Origin: Alistipes sp.
Lineage (GTDB): Bacteria > Bacteroidota > Bacteroidia > Bacteroidales > Rikenellaceae
Direction: 5' to 3'
DNA: 64,000 nt
NCBI GenBank assembly: GCA_017621455.1
Contig: JAGATC010000019.1
Coordinates: forward strand, 62,001 to 126,000
Numbering within the stretch: the first letter of the stretch is position 1; each line of letters starts with the position of its first letter. The notes beneath the pieces were generated by a model. It was not told the origin of the DNA, made no database searches, and was given only the letters and a program-made list of their open reading frames with translations. Below are positions 17,349 to 25,902 of this stretch, piece after piece. Both the position numbers and the translations under genes were made by a program.

Positions 17349-17384
17349 CGGAGAGATTAGCATGAACATATAAATAGAGAAAAT

Positions 17385-17410
17385 GGGGCATTTGTGCCCC
17401 TTTCTTTTTA
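17385..17410 (+). terminator. Terminator of metY-metX-hom
   Basis: GGGGCA / TGCCCC stem with a 4-nt loop followed by TTTCTTTTT, a classical intrinsic terminator. Confidence 0.92.
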
Positions 17411-17418
17411 TGGGTGCG

Positions 17419-17449
17419 TTGCATATAACAAAAGTTATTACTACCTTTG
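17419..17449 (+). promoter_or_regulatory. Promoter of prfC
   Basis: TTG at 17419-17421 and TACCTTTG at 17442-17449, 20 nt apart. It lies just behind the met operon terminator. Confidence 0.65.
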
Positions 17450-17476
17450 CCGCCTGAATTTTATACGTTTACCACT

Positions 17477-19060
17477 ATGGCGCTTATTGACGAGATTACA
17501 AAACGACGCACATTTGCCGTTATCGCACACCCCGATGCCGGTAAGACAACACTTACCGAGAAGCTACTCTTGTTCGGTGGTGCTATCCACGTGGCTGGTG
17601 CCGTGAAGAGCAACAAGATTAAGAAGGGCGCTACGTCGGACTTTATGGAGATCGAGCGTCAGCGTGGTATCTCGGTGGCAACATCGGTGATGGGCTTCGA
17701 GTACAAGGATGTCAAGATTAACATCCTCGACACCCCTGGTCATGAGGACTTTGCCGAGGATACCTACCGCACACTAACGGCCGTAGACTCGGTAATCATC
17801 GTTATCGACGGAGCGAAGGGTGTCGAGACTCAGACACGCCGCCTCATGGACGTGTGTCGCATGCGTAAGACTCCCGTAATCGTCTTTGTCAACAAGCTCG
17901 ACCGCCCCTCGAAGGATCCATTCGACCTCTTGGACGAGGTGGAGCGCGAGCTCAAAATCAAGGTGCGCCCCTTGGCCTTCCCCATCTCTTCGGGCGACAC
18001 GTTCAAGGGCGTATACAACATTTACGAGAAGAACCTCTCGCTATTTACCTCGGACGAGCGACAGACAGCCGACGCCTCAACCGTAGACATCAACGACCTC
18101 GCATCAAAGGAGATTGAGACCTACATCGGTGAAAAGTTTGCTACGCAGCTTCGCGAGAATATCGACCTTGTGGAGGGCGTCTACGATGAGTTCAGCCGCG
18201 AGGACTACCTACGTGGTGAGCTTGCTCCCGTATTCTTCGGCTCGGCGGTTAACAACTTCGGTGTCAGGGAGTTGCTCGAGTGCTTCATACGCATTGCGCC
18301 ATCGCCACGTAATGCCACGACCGAGACACGCTTAGTGGAGCCATCGGAGGCCAAGCTTACGGGCTTTATCTTCAAGATACACGCCAACATGGACCCCAAC
18401 CACCGCGACCGTATCGCCTTTATGAAGATATGTTCGGGACGCTTCGAGCGTAACAAGAACTACCTACATGTGCGTAGCGGCAAGCAGCTTAAGTTCTCGT
18501 CACCCACAGCCTTTATGGCTGAGAAGAAGTCGGTTATCGACGAGGCCTTCCCTGGCGACATTGTGGGTCTGCACGACACGGGAACATTCATGATTGGCGA
18601 CACGTTCACCGAGGGCGAGAAGCTTAAGTTTACGGGCATACCATCGTTCTCGCCCGAGCACTTCCGCTATATCGAGAATGCCGACCCCATGAAATTCAAG
18701 CAGTTGGCCAAGGGTATCGACCAGCTTATGGATGAGGGTGTGGCTCAGCTCTTCACCTCGTCGCTCAACGGCCGCAAGATTATCGGCACGGTGGGTGCAC
18801 TGCAGTTCGAGGTTATCCAGTACCGCTTAGAGCACGAGTATGGCGCCAAGTGCCGCTGGGAGCCCATCTCGATACACAAGGCCTGCTGGATAGAGTCTGA
18901 CAACGAGGCACAGCTCGCCGACTTCAAGCGCCGTAAGCATACTAATATGGCCGTGGATAAGCATGGTCGCGATGTGTTCCTTGCCGACACAAGCTATGCC
19001 TTGGCCTTGGCTCAGGAGAACTTCAAGGATATACGTTTCAAGTTTACGTCTGAGGTATAA
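17477..19060 (+). CDS. prfC: Peptide chain release factor 3
   Basis: Translational GTPase that recycles RF1/RF2 from the ribosome. 527 residues: P-loop AHPDAGKTT (17-25), switch motif DTPGHEDF and specificity motif NKLDR, then the RF3 middle and C-terminal domains ([23 protein letters not shown]). The start [11 protein letters not shown] at 17477 is used; the ten upstream codons overlap the leader and lack conservation with RF3. Confidence 0.96.
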   Translation: MALIDEITKRRTFAVIAHPDAGKTTLTEKLLLFGGAIHVAGAVKSNKIKKGATSDFMEIERQRGISVATSVMGFEYKDVKINILDTPGHEDFAEDTYRTLTAVDSVIIVIDGAKGVETQTRRLMDVCRMRKTPVIVFVNKLDRPSKDPFDLLDEVERELKIKVRPLAFPISSGDTFKGVYNIYEKNLSLFTSDERQTADASTVDINDLASKEIETYIGEKFATQLRENIDLVEGVYDEFSREDYLRGELAPVFFGSAVNNFGVRELLECFIRIAPSPRNATTETRLVEPSEAKLTGFIFKIHANMDPNHRDRIAFMKICSGRFERNKNYLHVRSGKQLKFSSPTAFMAEKKSVIDEAFPGDIVGLHDTGTFMIGDTFTEGEKLKFTGIPSFSPEHFRYIENADPMKFKQLAKGIDQLMDEGVAQLFTSSLNGRKIIGTVGALQFEVIQYRLEHEYGAKCRWEPISIHKACWIESDNEAQLADFKRRKHTNMAVDKHGRDVFLADTSYALALAQENFKDIRFKFTSEV

Positions 19061-19083
19061 CGTCTGATAATCTGACATTTATA

Positions 19084-19422
19084 GTGGGTAAGAAGGGTAT
19101 CATATCGAGCTTTGTGATGTTGATGGTGTTGCTGTTGAATCTAACAGCAACCACCCTCTTTATACATAGCCACTATGTCGATGGTCAGAAGGTCACTCAC
19201 TCGCACTTCTATGCCGGCCCAGCGGCAGAGCACTCCCACTCAAAGAGTCATATTCTCTACCTCGACGACTCGCTACAGTGCGATGCGATACTTGCGGAGG
19301 TTGTGCGTTGCGACAATGTCACAACCATCGCCCACATCATAGATTACAAGCCCCTACTCACAGAGGTTACAGAGCCTGATTGTGTTGTAGTTTCACTGCG
19401 TGCGCCACCTGCCGTGGCATAA
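19084..19422 (+). CDS. Small His-rich exported protein upstream of the TonB receptor
   Basis: 112 residues with a GTG start (GTG-GGT-AAG-AAG). A hydrophobic N-terminus (about 5-28) acts as signal or anchor, then comes a histidine-dense stretch with HSHYVDG, HSHFYAG and HSHSKSH, eight or more His within 40 residues. This suggests metal binding (Zn, Cu, Ni or Fe). It is 24 bp after prfC and 98 bp before the TonB receptor, in the same direction. It may hand metal to that receptor or sense it. No named family recognised. Confidence 0.65.
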   Translation: MGKKGIISSFVMLMVLLLNLTATTLFIHSHYVDGQKVTHSHFYAGPAAEHSHSKSHILYLDDSLQCDAILAEVVRCDNVTTIAHIIDYKPLLTEVTEPDCVVVSLRAPPAVA

Positions 19423-19450
19423 TATTCCCAGCACAACTTACTATTAATCA

Positions 19451-19471
19451 CCATGTATCGTCGATACGTGG
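19451..19471. promoter_or_regulatory. 21-bp palindrome ahead of the TonB receptor
   Basis: CCATGTATCG-T-CGATACGTGG is a nearly perfect 10-bp inverted repeat with one central base, 50 bp before the receptor ATG. It could be an operator (for example for a metal regulator) or a small mRNA hairpin; no matching regulator gene is nearby. Confidence 0.4.
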
Positions 19472-19520
19472 CGCGGTTATTTACAGTGAAACTTTAACAC
19501 ACAAACCAGACTTTTAATCC

Positions 19521-21872
19521 ATGAGACTTTTATATACACTACTACTCATTTTCATGCCCATCGTGGCGATGGCGCAGACCACAACCGACACCCCCACATC
19601 TCCCAACGTCGAGATTGTAAACCGCAAGCCTAACACAAACTCCGACTCTAACATCTTTGGTCACGTGCTCGACGCCCGCACCAAGGAGCATATCCCCTAC
19701 GCTACCGTGGCCCTTAAGGGCACAACCATAGGCTGTGCTGCCAACGGCACGGGCCACTACATCCTAAACAACCTCCCCATAGGCGAGCAGACAATAGTTG
19801 TATCGGCCATAGGCTACGAGACTGTAGAGTTGGATTTCACCATCGAGCGCGAGACATCCATCGAGGTAAACATCGTGCTATACGAGTCGCAGACACTCGT
19901 CGATGAGGTGGTTGTCTCGGCAACACGCAACGAGACCAACCGTCGTAAGACCTCGACCATCGTAAACGTGGCATCATCGAAGCTCTTCGAGGGTACGGCT
20001 GCAGCAAACCTCTCCGAGGCTATGAGCTTCCAGTCGGGTCTGCGCGTGGAGAACACCTGTGGCAACTGCGGTGCTCCACAGCTACGCATCAACGGCTTGG
20101 AGGGTCAGTACTCGCAGATTCTGCTCGATAGCCGCGCCATATTCTCCTCTCTCGCCGGTGTCTACGGCCTCGACCTTATGCCTGTGGCTATGGTTGAGCG
20201 CGTGGAGGTAATACGCGGTGGCGGCTCGGCACTCTTCGGTTCGAGCGCCATTGGCGGCGTGGTAAACATCATCACCAAGGACCCCGTGCGTAACACCCTC
20301 TCGCTCTCGAACACCACCAACTTTATGGAGGATGGCACGCCGGACATCAACACCTCGCTCGGTGGCGCCTTCGTCTCGGACGACTATAAACTCGGTGCTT
20401 ATGTCTTTGGTCAGGTGAAGAACCGCGGTGCCTACGACCGTAACGACGACGGCTTCTCGGACCTCACCAAACTCAACTCACAGACAATAGGCTTCCGCGC
20501 CTACTACAAAACCTCGGCACACTCGCGCCTAACGGCTGAGTATCACCATATTCACGAGTTCCGCCGTGGTGGCGACAACCTCGACGAGGCACCACACATG
20601 GCTATGATCTGCGAGCAGCTCGACCATAACATCGACGGTGGTGGCCTAAAGTTCGACTTCTTCCCCAACGTCAAGCACCGCCTCTCGGTATACGCCTCGG
20701 CACAGGGCATCGGCCGCTCGAGCTACTTCGGCACCGATATGAACCCCGATGCCTATGGCACAACCTCAGACCTCACGCTCGTAGGTGGCGCACAGTATAC
20801 GCTCGGCTACAAGGCGGGACTACCCTCGGAGCTCACCGTGGGTGCCGAGTACAACTACAACCACCTCGACGACATCTACCACGCCACGGAGCGTCACCTG
20901 AAGCAGACGACCTCGACATACGGCATCTTCGCGCAGAACGAGTGGAAGAGCGACAAGATTAACATCCTCATCGGCTTCCGCCTCGATAAGCACAATATGA
21001 TCGATAGACCTATCTTCGCACCCCGTGCCAATGTGCGTTATAGCCCCATCGAGAACCTCGGCCTACGCATATCATACTCAAGCGGTTACCGCGCGCCTCA
21101 GGCCTACAACGAGGACCTACATATCGACGCCCTCAACCACTCGGTGTCGATTATCGAGATCGACCCCAACCTACGTCCCGAGTTCTCGCACTCGTTCAGC
21201 GCCTCGGCCGACTACTACCATACGTTTGGTCGCCTACAGACCAACATCCTCGTCGAGGGTTTCTATACCATGCTCGACGATGTCTTCACGCTCGAGAATA
21301 TCCGCGAGGAGACCGACTCGGAGGGCAACAACTTCATCTACAAGCAGCGCCGTAATGCTGCGGGAGCACGCATCGGAGGCATCACCGCCGAAGTGAAGCT
21401 CGGCATACCTCACATCTTTGATGTGCAGCTCGGCTACACCTTCCAGAAGAGCAAGTACGTGGAGCCCGAGCAGTGGAGCGAGGATGTCGTGGCACAGCGC
21501 ACAATGTTCCGCTCACCCGACCACTACGGCTACCTCAACTCTAATTTCTATATCACCAAGCAGCTTAACGCCTCGCTCTTCGGCACATTCACAGGCCCTA
21601 TGCTTGTGCAGCACGCTGCCTACACCGACATCCAGGGCGTGGAGCACCCCGACTCGGAGGTAGTGACCCCCTCGTTCTGGGACTTCGGCTTGAAGGTGGG
21701 CTATACGTTCCGCCTCTCGAATGTGGTGAACTTGGAGATTAACGCAGGTGTCAAAAATATCTTCGACTCTTACCAGAAGGATATCGATATGGGCGCAGGT
21801 CGCGACTCGGCATATATCTATGGCCCCTCGCTCCCCCGCACCTACTTCTTCGGCGTGAAGCTATACTTATAG
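19521..21872 (+). CDS. TonB-dependent outer-membrane receptor with carboxypeptidase-like N-terminal domain
   Basis: 783 residues: signal peptide (1-18, AMAQ), CarboxypepD-regulatory-like domain (about 44-125), TonB box region and plug (about 130-250, with EVIRGGGSALFGSSAIGGVVNI shared by vitamin/metal receptors), then a 22-strand-type barrel ending KLYL. The plug has ENTCGNCG, a CxxC placed before the conserved RINGLEG; this pattern is typical of Bacteroidota receptors of the BtuB/iron-type branch, not of SusC. With the His-rich partner, a metal or metal-chelate substrate is likely. The exact ligand is unknown. Confidence 0.88.
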   Translation: MRLLYTLLLIFMPIVAMAQTTTDTPTSPNVEIVNRKPNTNSDSNIFGHVLDARTKEHIPYATVALKGTTIGCAANGTGHYILNNLPIGEQTIVVSAIGYETVELDFTIERETSIEVNIVLYESQTLVDEVVVSATRNETNRRKTSTIVNVASSKLFEGTAAANLSEAMSFQSGLRVENTCGNCGAPQLRINGLEGQYSQILLDSRAIFSSLAGVYGLDLMPVAMVERVEVIRGGGSALFGSSAIGGVVNIITKDPVRNTLSLSNTTNFMEDGTPDINTSLGGAFVSDDYKLGAYVFGQVKNRGAYDRNDDGFSDLTKLNSQTIGFRAYYKTSAHSRLTAEYHHIHEFRRGGDNLDEAPHMAMICEQLDHNIDGGGLKFDFFPNVKHRLSVYASAQGIGRSSYFGTDMNPDAYGTTSDLTLVGGAQYTLGYKAGLPSELTVGAEYNYNHLDDIYHATERHLKQTTSTYGIFAQNEWKSDKINILIGFRLDKHNMIDRPIFAPRANVRYSPIENLGLRISYSSGYRAPQAYNEDLHIDALNHSVSIIEIDPNLRPEFSHSFSASADYYHTFGRLQTNILVEGFYTMLDDVFTLENIREETDSEGNNFIYKQRRNAAGARIGGITAEVKLGIPHIFDVQLGYTFQKSKYVEPEQWSEDVVAQRTMFRSPDHYGYLNSNFYITKQLNASLFGTFTGPMLVQHAAYTDIQGVEHPDSEVVTPSFWDFGLKVGYTFRLSNVVNLEINAGVKNIFDSYQKDIDMGAGRDSAYIYGPSLPRTYFFGVKLYL

Positions 21873-21895
21873 TTGTTATGCATAATAGCATATCT

Positions 21896-21937
21896 GGCGG
21901 CAGTCTTTATTTCGAAGGACTGCCGCCTGATTTTTTT
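21896..21937 (+). terminator. Terminator of the TonB receptor gene
   Basis: 10-bp GC stem GGCGGCAGTC / GACTGCCGCC, 12-nt loop, then TGATTTTTTTT. Confidence 0.92.
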
Positions 21938-22331
21938 TGTATCTTATCAAACAAAACCTTCGTGAGAGTTGTTTGTAAAAAAAATATTTTTTACTTTTGT
22001 GTGAGTATTAACAACAAAACAGATTAATGCCTATGGTTAAATAACAGACAATAGGGACATATAAACATAAAAAGCGTTAGCTTATATTTCGGGAAATTGA
22101 AACTTCGACACTTTCAACATTGCACCCAAGGAATAAAGTTTGACGCTCACATCATTCTATGGTGTGGGCTTTATTCCGTATATATGGGTGCACAGGTAGT
22201 CGAAGACCTCAATTTCCAATATAGGGTAATTTAGTCCGCACTTTTTTTGTTTTCCCACTTTCACATAGCAAACACCATATTGGGGCGGACATATTCTAAT
22301 AATATAAAACACATTAAACACTTTTTGAATT
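21938..22331. other. Non-coding upstream flank of the AT-rich island
   Basis: About 390 bp without a credible gene. It holds the long three-stem hairpin at 22092-22217 and a GTCCGC/GCGGAC pair (22234-22239 and 22285-22290). An AT-rich stretch just before the first island gene has no clean TAnnTTTG promoter. Confidence 0.6.
22092..22217. ncRNA. 126-nt extended hairpin, candidate structured RNA or mobile palindrome
   Basis: Three nested stem sections. P1: GGAAATTGA/TCAATTTCC (22092-22100 with 22209-22217) and CTTCGAC/GTCGAAG (22103-22109 with 22199-22205). P2: TGCACCCA/TGGGTGCA (22121-22128 with 22185-22192) and GGAATAAAG/CTTTATTCC (22130-22138 with 22169-22177). P3: CTCACATCA/TGGTGTGGG (22146-22154 with 22160-22168) with a 5-nt loop. 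Over 40 pairs in 126 nt cannot be chance. Whether it acts as RNA (leader of the following genes, or independent) or as DNA is unknown. Confidence 0.6.
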
Positions 22332-22568
22332 ATGAAAAAGATCTTATTATTATTGGCTATTTGTATTTGTGCTGTGTCATGCGGTTCAAACACAAAAAAA
22401 ATATGCGATAGATGCCATGGAACTGGCATATGTCAAGCATGTGACGGAGACGGTATTTTTACAGTTGGTAACAACATTACAGGGGAATGGGAAAACTCAT
22501 TCTGTCATAGTTGTGGGACTAGTGGAAAATGTTCAGAGTGTGGAGGTTCTGGATGGGTTAATGATTAA
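22332..22568 (+). CDS. Small lipoprotein with DnaJ-type zinc-ribbon repeats
   Basis: 78 residues: lipobox AVSC (Cys17), then the zinc-finger motifs CDRCHGTG, CQACDGDG, CHSCGTSG and CSECGGSG. These are the CxxCxGxG repeats of the DnaJ central domain. As a free-standing lipoprotein it has no J domain. It may bind zinc or act in exported protein folding. Codon use is AT-rich, unlike the flanking genes. First of four small genes in an apparently imported island. Confidence 0.75.
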   Translation: MKKILLLLAICICAVSCGSNTKKICDRCHGTGICQACDGDGIFTVGNNITGEWENSFCHSCGTSGKCSECGGSGWVND

Positions 22569-22583
22569 TAACACACACTAACT

Positions 22584-23030
22584 ATGAAAAAGTTATTTTT
22601 AATTTTTGCAGCAGTTTTTGGATTACATACAATATCAAGTGCTCAGTCTGCAGATATTAGTGACATTTGGTTAGAGCATAATGTTATGTATTCTGGCTTT
22701 AATTGTATAGCAATTCATCTCGAATGTTCAGTAGAGGATATGCAAGGGAAAACGGTGAACATCGCCGCGTATTTTTTCGATGATGATGACAATGCTATTA
22801 AAGCACCTTATGGTGCGCCAGCTCAATTTAGAAGTTCAAATGGACAATTGTGCGTAGGTGTAAATGTGCGCGTAGCCTATGAATCAGCATATTGGGAAGA
22901 TTGTGTACTATATATCCCATATGGAACATTCCCTTATTCTGGGTCATATCAATGTGCCGCTCAAATATCACACTCTATGTACGGGACATTAGCTGTATCA
23001 TCTTCAGAATATTTCGAGGTTTATAAGTAG
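22584..23030 (+). CDS. Exported hypothetical protein of the AT-rich island
   Basis: 148 residues with a signal peptide (1-20, ISSAQ) and a beta-rich body (SAYWEDCVLYIPYGTFPYSG, then QCAAQISHS). Three cysteines remain after cleavage. Layout suggests a single immunoglobulin/C2-like beta-sandwich, but I recognise no family. It is 15 bp after the zinc-ribbon lipoprotein and shares its AT-rich codons, so the two are likely co-transcribed and co-inherited. Confidence 0.7.
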   Translation: MKKLFLIFAAVFGLHTISSAQSADISDIWLEHNVMYSGFNCIAIHLECSVEDMQGKTVNIAAYFFDDDDNAIKAPYGAPAQFRSSNGQLCVGVNVRVAYESAYWEDCVLYIPYGTFPYSGSYQCAAQISHSMYGTLAVSSSEYFEVYK

Positions 23031-23098
23031 AATAGAGTCTAATCTTCACAAGAGGTTCGATAAATTAAAGTTATGTTTAATTTAAAAACGTTTTTGTT

Positions 23099-23251
23099 AT
23101 GAGAACACTATTAGCCATACTATCATTTTTTATTCCTATCATTGGTGTAATTGTTGGCTTTGCGAGAAAAGAAGAGGAGGATGTGCGAATCTACTTCGGT
23201 TGCGCAGCATTAGGCTTTTTCTTTAATGTTATATTCTTGCTTTTAATGTAA
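23099..23251 (+). CDS. 50-residue two-span membrane protein
   Basis: Short ORF MRTLLAILSFF...VIFLLLM with two hydrophobic segments (about 4-20 and 33-49) joined by a charged ARKEEEDVR loop. An A-rich tract precedes the ATG. Layout (two spans, 50 residues) recalls DUF-type small membrane proteins or superinfection/toxin-like peptides, but nothing specific can be claimed. Confidence 0.5.
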   Translation: MRTLLAILSFFIPIIGVIVGFARKEEEDVRIYFGCAALGFFFNVIFLLLM

Positions 23252-23338
23252 AAGCATTATATAAGTAGTTGATATGTTTATTCAACAAAGATATCAACGT
23301 TATCAACTACTTAACATTTATATTAAAATTTAGCAATT

Positions 23339-23563
23339 ATGGGTAATTTTATACGAACTTTTGGGGTGCTGGGCAATGAATTCGGATTTGAGTTCTTATT
23401 TTTTTGCATTATCATCGCTGCTATCGTAGCATTTGTGGTTACAGCTGGTGTATTTGGAGTATTTATGCTTATAGGTAAAGAAGACAAGAAAGATGTTATC
23501 CCTGGTACATTTGTGGTTGTTGGTTTTCTTACATTATTTATACTACTTTTAACGGGTTGTTAA
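23339..23563 (+). CDS. 74-residue two-span membrane protein
   Basis: Hydrophobic spans at about residues 18-46 and 54-73, with a KEDKKD loop between. The C-terminus is LLLTGC, a terminal Cys, which is unusual. AT-rich codons match the three preceding small genes. No family recognised. Last gene of the island; about 690 bp of non-coding, hairpin-rich DNA follows. Confidence 0.55.
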   Translation: MGNFIRTFGVLGNEFGFEFLFFCIIIAAIVAFVVTAGVFGVFMLIGKEDKKDVIPGTFVVVGFLTLFILLLTGC

Positions 23564-23630
23564 CACTTAAGAGACAAAAATGGGGAAGTAAATACAGTTG
23601 AACCGAAGTTTCCCAACTGCCGCCTATTCT

Positions 23631-23693
23631 CCAGAAACAAATTCATTAATACTTTTGTGGAGCGCAGCAAAACACCTTTTATAAACTACTAAC
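23631..23693. repeat. First copy of a CCAGAAACAAATTC ... ACTACTAAC repeat
   Basis: CCAGAAACAAATTC at 23631-23644 and ACTACTAAC at 23685-23693 recur in the same order at 23937-23950 and 23958-23966. Both copies follow an ACTGCCGC hairpin arm. The copies bracket about 245 bp. Confidence 0.55.
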
Positions 23694-23880
23694 GTTCGCA
23701 GCAGGCGAGGGGTGACCGCAGGGTGTTGTGTGGCGCGACATCGTAGATGTGTGGCTGATTTGGCAACAAGTCAGCCATATTTATATGAGGTGCTTGGTGG
23801 CAAAGCAGACACATTGGATGCGAAGCATCTGCCCACACAATACACAAGACAAGTCATCCGAGCCGCCACCGAATCGTCAT

Positions 23881-23966
23881 AGTTTTTACAGAAATAAAAA
23901 AGAACGAGCGGGAGTCTCACGACTGCCGCTCGCCTTCCAGAAACAAATTCTGTAAAAACTACTAAC
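23881..23966. repeat. Long hairpin with second CCAGAAACAAATTC copy
   Basis: Outer perfect 13-bp arms AGTTTTTACAGAA (23881-23893) and TTCTGTAAAAACT (23948-23960) enclose an inner stem CGAGCGG-g-AGTC / GACT-g-CCGCTCG (23905-23932) with loop TCAC. On the minus strand the inner stem is followed by a T-rich run, so it could terminate minus-strand transcription, though no minus gene lies to its right nearby. Confidence 0.6.
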
Positions 23967-24030
23967 CCAAACTTAAATTATTCAGCTAAAGTGGCTTTGC
24001 GGATATTATGGTCTGCAGAGCCACTTTGTT

Positions 24031-24130
24031 GTCAGAATAGCGTAGATACAACGCTCGGCAAAATTCGAGACGATGGGCTCTGCTAAAACGTACTACCCTT
24101 CGGTCTTAAAAGTTGTATAGCAAGAGCTAA
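24031..24130. repeat. Degenerate copy of the 124-bp palindrome family
   Basis: TAGATACAACGCTCGGC at 24043-24059 is identical to the corresponding segment of the array units at 32.0-32.3 kb. It is preceded by the GTCAGAA box and followed by ATTCGAG and GATGGGCT. The inner and right halves are decayed. Confidence 0.55.
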
Positions 24131-24233
24131 TTTTAGGCATGCGAAGCTCGAAAAAGCGGAGTTTACTAAAGCGTAAATGAGCATTTTGAGAGCGAGCAAA
24201 ACGCCAAAGTAGCCTTGGTATACAACTTTTTAT

Positions 24234-24241
24234 TATCTTTG
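24234..24241 (+). promoter_or_regulatory. -7 box of the MATE gene
   Basis: TATCTTTG ends 10 nt before the ATG, implying a very short leader. If the true start were further downstream the leader would be longer. Confidence 0.5.
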
Positions 24242-24251
24242 CGGCTCGATT

Positions 24252-25634
24252 ATGAGACTGCACCAATATACCCCCTACTACAAGCGCCTACTGAAGCTTG
24301 CTCTACCCGTTGTCGTAGCACAGGCAGGGCAGCTGACCACGCAGTTTGCCGATACGGCAATGGTGGGTAACTACGGGGGTGATGATGCTGTGCCTTTAGC
24401 TGCCGTATCGCTCGGCAGCTCACTCTTTCTGCTGATATACCTCGCCGCGTTAGGCTTGGCTCTCGCCATTACACCCCTTGTTGGCGAGCACTACGCACGT
24501 GGCGACAGACGTATGGTGGGCCACTTATTCCAAAACGGCATAGTCTACTCACTCGCCATAGGCGTTATCGGCACCATTATGGCGGTGGCACTGCGCCCCT
24601 TTATCGGCGTATTGGGCGAGTGGATGTCGAGTCCCGGGCAGAGTGTCAAGGCGGTTGCTGAGATGGCACTACCCTACTACGATATGCTCGTGTGGAGCAT
24701 CATCCCGCTGATGATATTCCTCGCCGTGAAGCAGTTCCTTGAGGGCATAGGCAACACCAAGATAGCGATGTGGATAACGCTCGGCGGCAACGTGGCAAAC
24801 ATTGCTCTAAACTACATCTTCATCTTTGGCAAGTGTGGTGCCGAGGCTATGGGTGCCGAGGGTGCGGGCTTAGCCACGCTCCTATCGCGCGTGGGGCAGA
24901 TGGCGGCGATAATTGCACTATTCTTCCTATGGCCACGACTACGTATCTATCGCACATTCTTCGACCGCAAAGCCCTAAAATACAGCCATATAGTGGCGCT
25001 AATGAGGATTGGTTGTCCTATCTCGTTCCAGATGGTACTGGAGTCGGCAGCCTTTATTCTCACTTCAATCCTCGCTCTAAAGTTTGGCGAGGTGGCAGCG
25101 GGCTCGATGCAGGTGGCATTCAGCATCGCCAACATAGCCTGGATGATTACCGTCGCCGTAGGCTCGGCAGCAACCATCCTCGTATCGCACATCTACGGCA
25201 GTGGTGAGATGCATAAGCTGCGTCCCACAGTGACTGCAACGTACCACTTAGGTCTGCTGTGGGCTACGGTTATGGCCATCATCTTTGTCGTGTTCCGCAC
25301 ACCTATAGCCTCCGTATTTACTGATAATGTGGAGGTTATAACCCTCACGGCAGAGCTGATGTTGCTTATTGCCATATACCAGTTCTCAGATGCCGTGCAG
25401 GGACTATCTATCAGCATGATGCGAGGCTTGCAGGATGTAAAAATTATCATGCCCATAGTGCTCTCAAGCTACCTTCTACTCAACATTCCGATAGGCGTAG
25501 CCCTCGCCTTTATGTTCGACATGGGGTGTCACGGCTTAGTCGTAGGCCTTATTGTGGGACTAACCAGCGCCGCGGCGATGACAGCACTACGCCTACACTG
25601 GCGAGTAAAGCGAGCATCCACCCTATCACTTTAG
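24252..25634 (+). CDS. MATE-family efflux transporter
   Basis: 460-residue inner-membrane antiporter with 12 predicted spans in two homologous halves. The N-terminal LALPVVVAQAGQLTTQFADTAMVG segment and the YGGDDAVPLAAVSLG helix are typical of NorM/DinF-type MATE exporters. Such pumps extrude cationic drugs or metabolites using Na+ or H+. The substrate cannot be told. Stands alone with its own promoter. Confidence 0.93.
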   Translation: MRLHQYTPYYKRLLKLALPVVVAQAGQLTTQFADTAMVGNYGGDDAVPLAAVSLGSSLFLLIYLAALGLALAITPLVGEHYARGDRRMVGHLFQNGIVYSLAIGVIGTIMAVALRPFIGVLGEWMSSPGQSVKAVAEMALPYYDMLVWSIIPLMIFLAVKQFLEGIGNTKIAMWITLGGNVANIALNYIFIFGKCGAEAMGAEGAGLATLLSRVGQMAAIIALFFLWPRLRIYRTFFDRKALKYSHIVALMRIGCPISFQMVLESAAFILTSILALKFGEVAAGSMQVAFSIANIAWMITVAVGSAATILVSHIYGSGEMHKLRPTVTATYHLGLLWATVMAIIFVVFRTPIASVFTDNVEVITLTAELMLLIAIYQFSDAVQGLSISMMRGLQDVKIIMPIVLSSYLLLNIPIGVALAFMFDMGCHGLVVGLIVGLTSAAAMTALRLHWRVKRASTLSL

Positions 25635-25734
25635 TGATTGTCGCGCTAAATGTAGCCCCAATTCTACCATTCAGTCCTCGAATACGACCATTCAGCAGGG
25701 GAAAACTACTATTTATTAAAAAACTTTAAAAAGA

Positions 25735-25766
25735 TTTCCCCATCTCAAATATTTGTCGTATATTTG
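25735..25766 (+). promoter_or_regulatory. Promoter of the glycogen synthase/phosphorylase gene
   Basis: TTTC at 25735-25738 and TATATTTG at 25759-25766 with 20-nt spacing. The leader of about 130 nt contains a TATCC/GGATA hairpin. Upstream, ACCATTCAG occurs twice about 20 bp apart. Confidence 0.6.
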
Positions 25767-25902
25767 CACGTTGATTTACCATACCCTAAACTATCCGTAA
25801 CTTTTTGGATATTAAGCAGGTTTAATATCGGCTAACAACCGACAATAACGACCCGCATAAAGGGTGATCGAGATGAAATAATTTTTGTAATAAAAAACGA
25901 AT

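Larger units (their letters stand above)
23564..24251. other. Hairpin-rich non-coding stretch after the AT-rich island
   Basis: No supported gene. From left to right it holds a CAGTTG/CAACTG hairpin, the first CCAGAAACAAATTC repeat, a GC-rich tract with several small hairpins (ACATC-GATGT, TGGCTGA-TCAGCCA, GATGC-GCATC), and the 80-bp double hairpin at 23881-23960. Then come an AAAGTGGCT/AGCCACTTT hairpin (23983-24028) and the degenerate copy of the 124-bp palindrome family. The MATE promoter closes it. The density of inverted repeats suggests accumulated element insertions. Confidence 0.6.

Noticed and set aside
23728-23955. 75-codon plus-strand ORF in the hairpin-rich gap
   Set aside because: Runs through small hairpins and the repeat copy; composition is not protein-like.
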